In this document: positions 56,190 through 61,976 of the stretch, piece by piece
Layout of the letters: every line of letters starts with the position of its first letter
Numbering within the stretch: position 1 is the first letter of the stretch
Source: Hyphomicrobiales bacterium
GTDB lineage: Bacteria > Pseudomonadota > Alphaproteobacteria > Rhizobiales > Beijerinckiaceae
Assembly (NCBI GenBank): GCA_947455455.1
Contig: CANGOE010000005.1
Location: 1 to 61,976 of the forward strand
Direction of reading: 5' to 3'
Length of the DNA: 61,976 nucleotides
The notes under the pieces: generated by a model
What the model was told of the DNA's origin: nothing
Databases searched by the model: none
The model's input: the letters and a program-made list of their open reading frames with translations, nothing else
Position numbers and translations under genes: made by a program

Positions 56190-57451
56190 GGCTGTGCCTC
56201 CGTCATCAATTTGAGATAATGCCGCCAAATGCCACGTTGGGTGGTTTCGTCGGTAGAATGGGCAATCCGGTAGCCGTTCTCGTCCAGACGTTCACGGTGC
56301 AGGCCGCGCGTCAGCACCAGCCATTCGGGATCCCTGATTTTCGACCCGCGATGGTTGCGCTCGTACATTTCGGTGTCATCGGCCAGCAGGAAACCCGCCG
56401 GACCGACCGAGCCCATGGTCTGCTGGCGCAAGCGGCGGTTGATATCCTCGCCCCCTTTGAATTGCAGGGCTGTGACATGCTGGATCGACTCATCGACCGA
56501 AATCGGCTGGATCACAAACAGCTGGATTTCCGCGATAAACAGATTGGGAAAAATCATGATATGCGGCGTGCCGTCGATCATGATCTGGCGGGCGCGGTCG
56601 GCACCGTAGGACTCGTTCATCGCCTTGACGTAAGCGGGCAACCGGTCTGCCGTGGTGCCGAACCAGCCCAGCGGGGTATCCAGTTTGCGCCATTCGGGGC
56701 GCAGATCGAATTCGGTATGCCCATTGCCGAAATCGCGGGTCAGGGCGGTGGAGTCCGAGCCGTACAGATTGGCAATGCCGCTCTGGGCCACCTGGAAAAT
56801 CGAGCTGTGCACGAAACCGGGATGATAACCGTCGGTCTCGTTTTCGACCATGAATTTCCAGTTGGCTTTGGTTCTGTGCTGGAGGAAGCCGACCGTCAGA
56901 TCCAGCTCGCCGGTCGGGGAATTGTCGAGCAATTGATCGAGCGAGGCTTTGGCCCCTCCCAGATGTTCCTCGATGGTCGGTCCCTCATGGGCCATCGAAC
57001 CGAAGATGAAGCCGCGATAGACCGCAATGCGCGGAACCTTGCCAAGGCCGAGCCCCTTCTTATCGGTGCCCTCATAGCCTTCGGGCAGGGCATAGCCCAT
57101 CAGATCGCCATTGGTGTTGAAGGTCCATGAATGATAGGGGCAGGTAAACGTGGTGCGGTTGCCCTTCTGATAGGCGCAGAGCTGGTTGCCACGATGCGGA
57201 CACTTGTTGAGCAACAAGCGGATTTCGCCCTCGCGGTCACGCACCATCAGGATCGGCATCGGACCGATGGATTTGGTCACATAGTCATTCTTGTTGGGGA
57301 TTTCGCTGGTATGGCCGACATAGACCCAGGTGCGGTACCAGATCTTTTCCAGCTCTTCCTGAAAAATATCCGGATCGTAATACAACCGGCTGTGCACACG
57401 GGTCGGTTCTATCAGCGCGGAATAATCGGTCTGGCTTGTTGTCTGCGACAT
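56186..57451 (-). CDS. Rieske-type aromatic-ring-hydroxylating oxygenase alpha subunit
   Basis: A 421-residue catalytic subunit. Rieske [2Fe-2S] ligands are CPHRGNQLC and CPYHSW (C-x-H and C-x2-H, about residues 84-107). The mononuclear iron site is ENETDGYHPGFVHSS (Asp-bridge and two His, about residues 205-219), with the third carboxylate further on. It resembles benzoate/anthranilate/salicylate-type oxygenases in overall pattern, but the substrate is unknown. With the adrenodoxin-type ferredoxin and a separate reductase it would be a class IIA three-component system. First gene of its operon. Confidence 0.94.
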   Translation of the reverse strand: MSQTTSQTDYSALIEPTRVHSRLYYDPDIFQEELEKIWYRTWVYVGHTSEIPNKNDYVTKSIGPMPILMVRDREGEIRLLLNKCPHRGNQLCAYQKGNRTTFTCPYHSWTFNTNGDLMGYALPEGYEGTDKKGLGLGKVPRIAVYRGFIFGSMAHEGPTIEEHLGGAKASLDQLLDNSPTGELDLTVGFLQHRTKANWKFMVENETDGYHPGFVHSSIFQVAQSGIANLYGSDSTALTRDFGNGHTEFDLRPEWRKLDTPLGWFGTTADRLPAYVKAMNESYGADRARQIMIDGTPHIMIFPNLFIAEIQLFVIQPISVDESIQHVTALQFKGGEDINRRLRQQTMGSVGPAGFLLADDTEMYERNHRGSKIRDPEWLVLTRGLHRERLDENGYRIAHSTDETTQRGIWRHYLKLMTEAQP

Positions 57452-57487
57452 CGCGGCACCACGGATCTGGATTGACGTTAATTAATC

Positions 57488-57499
57488 GAACGATCGTTC
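57488..57499. promoter_or_regulatory. Perfect palindrome at the Rieske operon promoter
   Basis: GAACGATCGTTC is a perfect 12-base palindrome. Immediately beside it, read on the minus strand, are a -10-like TATAAA (57505-57500) and a consensus -35 TTGACA (57530-57525), 18-19 bases apart. The palindrome thus overlaps the start of transcription, a typical repressor position. The TetR protein at 50678 is the nearest candidate. Confidence 0.6.
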
Positions 57500-57573
57500 T
57501 TTATATCGCGCCCCTGCATGATGCTGTCAAGCCGCAAGACCTTTGCCGGACAATTTGACTTGGCAAGGAATTA

Positions 57574-57612
57574 TTGGCCTCTAAATGACCGAATTAGAGC
57601 CTTAAAGGCCAA
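57574..57612. repeat. Nested inverted repeat in the oxygenase/binding-protein intergenic gap
   Basis: Outer arms TTGGCCT (57574-57580) and AGGCCAA (57606-57612) and inner arms CTAA and TTAG form a nested inverted repeat. The 376-base gap 57452-57827 otherwise holds the Rieske promoter at one end and the leader of the binding-protein gene at the other, and no further gene. Confidence 0.3.
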
Positions 57613-57827
57613 AAAATGCCAGAATATCAGCATAATGGCGCATTGCTTCTGTTTTTTCTTGCTGTAAATTTGCGCTAGGAATGACTGGAATTTTCAGTTA
57701 ACCTGAACGCATGGTCTAATAAATTGGGCCACACCGTGCAGAGCAGACTGAGACACCAAAGCCAAGGGACATTGACACATGTCCAAGCGCTTGCACGGAA
57801 GAACATATCTCTTTTTGGGAGGATCCT

Positions 57828-58973
57828 ATGAGGACCACTTTAACAAGCGCTGCCGTTGTGGTTACCGCCGCTCTGGCCTGGACCACGGCGGCCCATGCCG
57901 AGATCAAGATCGGCGCGACAATCTCCGAAACCGGACCGGCCTCGTCTCTGGGTGACCCCGAAGCCAAAACCCTGAAGTTGCTGGTTGAAGAAATCAACGC
58001 CAAAGGCGGCATCAAGGGCGAGAAGATCAAGCTGATCATGTATGATGACAGCGCCGATCCCAACAAGGCCAAATCTTTCGCCACCCGCCTGATCGAAGAC
58101 GATCAGGTCTCCGTCATCATCGGCGGCACCACAACCGGCACGACCATGGCGGTCAGCCCTGTGGCGGAAGAGGCCAAGGTGCCGTTCATCTCGCTGGCTG
58201 GCGCAATTGAAATCATCGATCCTGTCAAACCCTACACCTTCAAGACCCCGCATACCGACCGCATGGCCTGCGAAAAGATCTTCGAGGATATGAAGAAGCG
58301 CGGCTTCACCAAAGTCGGCATCATTTCGGGCACCGATGGTTTTGGTGCCTCGATGCGCGGCCAGTGCCTTGCCGTGGCAGACAAATGGGGCATGTCGGTT
58401 GTGGCCGATGAAACCTACGGCCCCAAAGACAATGACATGACACCGCAACTGACCAAAATCCGTGGCGTTGCCGGTATCCAGGCCATTCTGAACCCCGGTT
58501 TTGGCGGTGGTCCGGCGATTGTCACTCGCAATTATGCCCAGTTGGCGATGACCCAACCGCTCTACCAGTCGCACGGTGTGGCTTCCAATGCCTTCATCGA
58601 ACTGGCAGGAGCAAAAGCCGCTGAAGGCGTGCGCCTGCCCGGAACCGCCCTGCTGATCGGCGATATTCTGCCCGCCAATGACCCGCAAAAAGCAGTCGTC
58701 ATGGCCTACAAGACGGCTTTTGAAAAAGCCGCCAACATGCCCGTCTCGACCTTTGGCGGCTATGCGCATGATGCGATCAAGATCGTGTTCGATGCGATCA
58801 CCCGCGCCGGTTCCACAAAGCCGCAGGCCATTCGTGATGCGATTGAAAGCACCAAAGGCTTCGTCGGCACGACCGGAACCTACAGCTTCTCCAAAACCGA
58901 CCATCTCGGTCTGGACCTCTCGGCATTCCGTATTCTCGAAATCAAGAATGGCGGCTGGGCTACCGTCCAGTAA
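57828..58973 (+). CDS. Branched-chain amino acid-type substrate-binding protein (aromatic-acid-like)
   Basis: A 381-residue periplasmic binding protein of the LivJ family. Signal peptide: TSAAVVVTAALAWTTAAHA, with cleavage before EIKIG. The mature protein starts IGATISETGPASSLGDPEA, and has GGTTTGTTMAVSPVAEEAKV and FKTPHTDRMACEKIFEDM. GGGAGG precedes the ATG by 6 bases. It is transcribed alone, with a strong terminator after it. Members close to Rieske and CoA ligase genes often bind aromatic acids, so it may collect the substrate for LivFG below. Confidence 0.9.
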   Translation: MRTTLTSAAVVVTAALAWTTAAHAEIKIGATISETGPASSLGDPEAKTLKLLVEEINAKGGIKGEKIKLIMYDDSADPNKAKSFATRLIEDDQVSVIIGGTTTGTTMAVSPVAEEAKVPFISLAGAIEIIDPVKPYTFKTPHTDRMACEKIFEDMKKRGFTKVGIISGTDGFGASMRGQCLAVADKWGMSVVADETYGPKDNDMTPQLTKIRGVAGIQAILNPGFGGGPAIVTRNYAQLAMTQPLYQSHGVASNAFIELAGAKAAEGVRLPGTALLIGDILPANDPQKAVVMAYKTAFEKAANMPVSTFGGYAHDAIKIVFDAITRAGSTKPQAIRDAIESTKGFVGTTGTYSFSKTDHLGLDLSAFRILEIKNGGWATVQ

Positions 58974-59001
58974 TCCCCCGGACCTTTACCTGCAGACAAC
59001 A

Positions 59002-59031
59002 GCAGGCCTTCTCAGGAAGGCCTGCTTTTTT
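59002..59031 (+). terminator. Rho-independent terminator after the binding-protein gene
   Basis: A perfect 9-base-pair stem (GCAGGCCTT, 59002-59010, with 59017-59025) and a 6-base loop are followed by six T residues. It lies 28 bases after the stop. Confidence 0.88.
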
Positions 59032-59052
59032 ATGACCACACCTTCAGCCCTA

Positions 59053-61107
59053 TTATAGCGCCTGCCCTGACAGGCTGTGCCCGCGCAGATGATCGCAAGC
59101 GGGTTCGGCCAATCCGGCCTGTGCCAAAGCATCCAGTCCGGCCACGACCACGGCCAGACCTTCGGCCTGCGCCCAATGCATCGGGCCACCGTGCCAGCGC
59201 GGAAAACCATAGCCGTGGATTTTGACCAGATCGATATCCGAAGCCCGCAGGGCAATGCCTTCGGCCAGAATTTTTGCGCCTTCATTGACCATCGGCAGAA
59301 CCAGAGCATCGGTGATCTGGCGGGACGTCCATGCCCGTTGTGGAACGGCATGTTCAGCCACAGCCAAGGCTATGGCATCGGTCACCGCATCAGAGGCCTG
59401 TCCCTGACGACTGCCTTCGGGATAATCATACCAGCCCGCTTTGGTTTTTTGCCCCAACCGCCCCGATGCCACCAGCCGGTCGGCCACGGGGGCAAAAACC
59501 GGATCACCCCGCTCGCGCGCCGCTTTGCGCTGGAAGGCGGCAATATCCAGACCACCGAGGTCTTGCGCTTCGAACGGACCCATCGGCTGGCCGAATTCGC
59601 GCATCGCGGCATCGACCATTGCGGGTGTCGCACCGCTGAGCAATACGCGTTCGGCCTGTGCCCGCAAAACTTTCAACATCCGGTTGCCAATGAAACCGTC
59701 ACAAATGCCTGCGCGCACCGGTATCTTGTTCATGCTTCGCGCCAGCGCAAAACCCGCCGCCAAAACTGCCGGATCGGTCTGCTTGGTCGGCACGATTTCC
59801 AGCAGTTTCATGACCTGTGCCGGACTAAAGAAATGCAGGCCCAAAAACCGCTCTTGATGGGGCAAGCCCTCGAAAATCATTTGCGGATCGAGATAGGACG
59901 TATTGGTGGCAAGCACCGCATCGGGGCGGCAATGGTCCGCCAATTGCGTAAACACCGCCCGTTTAACCGACAAATCCTCGAACACCGCCTCGATCACCAG
60001 ATCGGTATCGGCCAAAGCCGACATGTCGGTCTGTCCGGCCACGCCCTTGATCTTGTCTTCGGCCTGTTGCGCGCTGATGCGTCCGCGACTCACCGCGCCC
60101 TCGAAAATGCGCGACAGATTGGCAAGGCCGCGATCCAGCGCCGGCTGGTCCTGTTCGATCATGATGACAGGCAGTCCGGCATCACGGCACGCCGCGGCAA
60201 TGCCTGCGCCCATCGTGCCGCCGCCGATCACTCCGACGGAGCGGACGGAGCGCGGGGTCACGCCGTTCAACTCGCTCGGGCGTGGAGCCGCCCGCTCGCA
60301 GAAAAACACATGCCGCAAGGCCGCCGCCTGCCGCGAGCCACGCAAATCCAGAAAGGTCTCGCGCTCGAAAGCCAGAGCTTCGGTAAAACTGCGCTCGGTC
60401 GCCGCCTTGATACAGGCCAGAGCCCGCAACGGCGCCACCTCACCGCGCACGCGCTTGATCAGGGCCGCTTCCGCCGTTGCCCAGAATTCAGGATCCATCG
60501 CATCAACAGCACGGTCTTGCGCCAGCGCAGGAAGTTGTTCGAAATCGCAACCACGCGCAAAAGCCAGACTGCCTTCGAGCAGATCACCCTCGATCACCGC
60601 ATCGATCAAGCCCATCTCTTTGGCCTTTGCGGCGCGGACCGGCTTGCCACCGGTGACCAGTTCGACCGCAGGCCCGACACCGGCCAAGCGCGGCGTGCGC
60701 ACCGTTCCACCCGCCCCCGGCACAATACCGAGATTGACCTCCGGCAGACCGACCGAGGCCGAAGCCAGCGCCACGCGATAGCGGCACGCCAGAGCAATCT
60801 CGAACCCGCCACCCAGAGCCGATCCATGTATGGCGGCAATCCACGGTTTGCGCGCGGTTTCGATCCTTTGCACCAGATCGGGCAAAAGCGGTTCCATCGA
60901 CGGCTTGCCGAATTCGGTAATATCGGCTCCCGCGATAAAGGTACGTCCCGCACAGATCAGGACCACCGCGGTCACATCGGCTTCATGGTCGAGCGCATCC
61001 ACCATGTCCCAGAGGCCTTGCCGCACCGCTTGCGACAGGGCGTTGACGGGGGGGTTATCCACACTCACAACGGCAAAGGCACCGTGACGGGTCAGGCTGA
61101 CAGTCAT
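59053..61107 (-). CDS. Fused enoyl-CoA hydratase/3-hydroxyacyl-CoA dehydrogenase (FadJ/FadB-like)
   Basis: A 684-residue bifunctional beta-oxidation enzyme. N-terminal crotonase domain (residues 1-190): FIAGADITEFG, HGSALGGGFEIALACRYR, and VGLPEVNLGIVPGAGGT with the catalytic Glu. From about residue 290 is the NAD domain SVGVIGGGTMGAGIAAACRDAG, then ATNTSYLDPQMIFEGL, GLHFFSPAQVMKLLEIVP and a duplicated C-terminal helical domain with GFIGNRMLKVLRAQ. Size fits the alphaproteobacterial monofunctional-transport-linked types of about 700 residues. It lies 6 bases after livF. Confidence 0.93.
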   Translation of the reverse strand: MTVSLTRHGAFAVVSVDNPPVNALSQAVRQGLWDMVDALDHEADVTAVVLICAGRTFIAGADITEFGKPSMEPLLPDLVQRIETARKPWIAAIHGSALGGGFEIALACRYRVALASASVGLPEVNLGIVPGAGGTVRTPRLAGVGPAVELVTGGKPVRAAKAKEMGLIDAVIEGDLLEGSLAFARGCDFEQLPALAQDRAVDAMDPEFWATAEAALIKRVRGEVAPLRALACIKAATERSFTEALAFERETFLDLRGSRQAAALRHVFFCERAAPRPSELNGVTPRSVRSVGVIGGGTMGAGIAAACRDAGLPVIMIEQDQPALDRGLANLSRIFEGAVSRGRISAQQAEDKIKGVAGQTDMSALADTDLVIEAVFEDLSVKRAVFTQLADHCRPDAVLATNTSYLDPQMIFEGLPHQERFLGLHFFSPAQVMKLLEIVPTKQTDPAVLAAGFALARSMNKIPVRAGICDGFIGNRMLKVLRAQAERVLLSGATPAMVDAAMREFGQPMGPFEAQDLGGLDIAAFQRKAARERGDPVFAPVADRLVASGRLGQKTKAGWYDYPEGSRQGQASDAVTDAIALAVAEHAVPQRAWTSRQITDALVLPMVNEGAKILAEGIALRASDIDLVKIHGYGFPRWHGGPMHWAQAEGLAVVVAGLDALAQAGLAEPACDHLRGHSLSGQAL

Positions 61108-61113
61108 GTTCTG

Positions 61114-61815
61114 TTATATTCCCAGATAGGCTTCACGAATACGGGGATCGGCGATCAGTTCTTCGGCCGTACCCGACAGCGAAATGGTTCCGGTTTCCAT
61201 GACATAGCCGCGATCGGCAATCGACAAGGCACCAAAGGCATTCTGCTCGACCAACAGCACCGTGACATCCAGTGCCTTGAGGCTTTTGACGACATCGAAA
61301 ATCTGCGCCACCAGAATCGGGGCCAGTCCCATCGACGGCTCGTCGAGCAACAAGCAGGCCGGACGTCCCATCAAGGCGCGGGCGATGGCCAGCATTTGCT
61401 GTTGCCCGCCCGACAGGCCACCCGCGGCGAGATTGCGTTTCTCGCGCAGGATCGGAAACATCACAAAGGCCTCTTCCATGTCGCGGGCCACGCGGTCATC
61501 CTCGAAAATATAGGCCCCGAGCCGCAGGTTTTCCTCGACAGTCAGATTGGTAAAAATCTGGCGGCCTTCGGGCGATTGCGCCAGCCCGCGCTGGATGCGT
61601 CTGAAGGCAGGCACCTTGGTCAGCACTTCGCCGCGAAAGGTGATCTGGCCCGCAGACACCGGTTGCACGCCGGACAGGCAACGCAACAAAGTGGTCTTGC
61701 CGGCCCCGTTGGCGCCCACCACCGTCACGATCTCGCCGGAGCCGACGGCAAGATCGATGCCGTGCAAGACTTCGATACGGCCATAGCGCGACCGCAAACC
61801 CTCAACCGCGAGCAT
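61114..61815 (-). CDS. livF: Branched-chain amino acid-type ABC transporter ATPase LivF
   Basis: A 233-residue ATPase. Walker [19 protein letters not shown] (about residue 34), signature [17 protein letters not shown], Walker [20 protein letters not shown] and [19 protein letters not shown] are all typical of LivF. ATG 61815 overlaps the end of the preceding livG gene. Likely works with the LivJ-type binding protein at 57828 and permeases beyond the window. The overlap with livG and the 6-base gap to the FadJ-like gene make one operon. Confidence 0.93.
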   Translation of the reverse strand: MLAVEGLRSRYGRIEVLHGIDLAVGSGEIVTVVGANGAGKTTLLRCLSGVQPVSAGQITFRGEVLTKVPAFRRIQRGLAQSPEGRQIFTNLTVEENLRLGAYIFEDDRVARDMEEAFVMFPILREKRNLAAGGLSGGQQQMLAIARALMGRPACLLLDEPSMGLAPILVAQIFDVVKSLKALDVTVLLVEQNAFGALSIADRGYVMETGTISLSGTAEELIADPRIREAYLGI

Positions 61816-61975
61816 CGGCCGCCTCCTTCGCTTGAGCACCCAAATAGGCTTCGATCACCCGCGGATTGCGGCTGACGCTGGCGGGGTCGCCCTCGGCGAT
61901 CTTCTCGCCGTAATCGAGCACGACAATGTGGTTGGAAATCCGCATCACCATTTTCATGTCATGCTCGACCAGCAA
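61802..61975 (-). CDS. livG: Branched-chain amino acid-type ABC transporter ATPase LivG, 5' part missing
   Basis: The last 57 residues of a LivG-type ATPase: [20 protein letters not shown], with the H-loop histidine in EHDM, then [20 protein letters not shown] and a C-terminal IEAYLGAQ, which are family endings. The start lies beyond the window edge. It overlaps livF by 14 bases. Confidence 0.9.
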   Translation of the reverse strand: MLVEHDMKMVMRISNHIVVLDYGEKIAEGDPASVSRNPRVIEAYLGAQAKEAADARG

Positions 61976-61976
61976 A

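Noticed and set aside
57574-57612. Terminator in the gap between the oxygenase and binding-protein genes
   Set aside because: The inverted repeat arms are not contiguous and no T-run follows on either strand, so it was listed only as a repeat.
59077-61875. A 932-residue open frame on the plus strand
   Set aside because: It lies opposite the FadJ-like and LivF genes, is rich in His, Arg and Gln as expected for an antisense frame of GC-rich DNA, and has no domain. The minus-strand genes have full family motifs.

Overview
The window reads as about 62 kb of a GC-rich alphaproteobacterial chromosome, most likely a rhizobial-type (Hyphomicrobiales) or related heterotroph. The evidence is the alphaproteobacterial sulfate-assimilation gene order (FNR, DUF2849, cysI, DUF934, cysH, cysDN), the many ABC uptake systems, the oxidative uronate genes and the rhizobial-like promoter shapes. 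Genes are tightly packed with many ATGA/TGATG overlaps. I see no rRNA, tRNA, transposon, phage gene or CRISPR array.

Layout. (1) 1-2178: end of an Fe(III)-type ABC transporter (permease fragment plus ATPase). (2) 2194-15176, minus strand: one long sulfate-assimilation operon, transcribed from ferredoxin-NADP reductase through DUF2849, cysI, DUF934, cysH (APS-type), cysD, cysN, a 47-residue membrane protein, cysG, sbp, cysT, cysW and cysA to an Lrp regulator. CysN carries a C-terminal membrane domain resembling DUF2061. (3) 15177-15697: a gene-free stretch with two convincing small-RNA candidates. One is on the minus strand with anti-Shine-Dalgarno motifs; the other is on the plus strand with a Shine-Dalgarno-like loop. 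They share a 13-nt antisense match. (4) 15979-26118: oxidative hexuronate module (uronate dehydrogenase, aldose 1-epimerase, dipeptide-type ABC transporter, acid-sugar dehydratase, KdgD-like lyase). (5) 26132-36200: a LacI regulator divergent from a Gfo/Idh - sugar ABC transporter - glpD - glpK operon, suggesting use of glycerol or a glycerol-containing glycoside. (6) 36240-49223, minus strand: LysR, ferredoxin, enoyl-CoA hydratase, CaiB-type CoA-transferase, FAD oxidoreductase, an NMT1/SsuABC-type transporter, a deaminase, a DAO-type oxidase, a thiolase and an HMG-CoA-synthase-like/OB-fold protein. This looks like an uncharacterised catabolic route. (7) 49452-61976: aromatic-acid-type cluster with ferredoxin reductase, TetR, PaaK-like CoA ligase, esterase, Rieske oxygenase alpha/beta with adrenodoxin-type ferredoxin, short-chain dehydrogenase, enoyl-CoA hydratase, a branched-chain-type transporter and a FadJ-like protein.

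The genes work as substrate-specific modules, each with its own uptake system and usually its own regulator. Sulfur assimilation supplies sulfide for cysteine and Fe-S clusters. Assignments are from reading motifs by eye; substrates of regions 5-7 are inferences.
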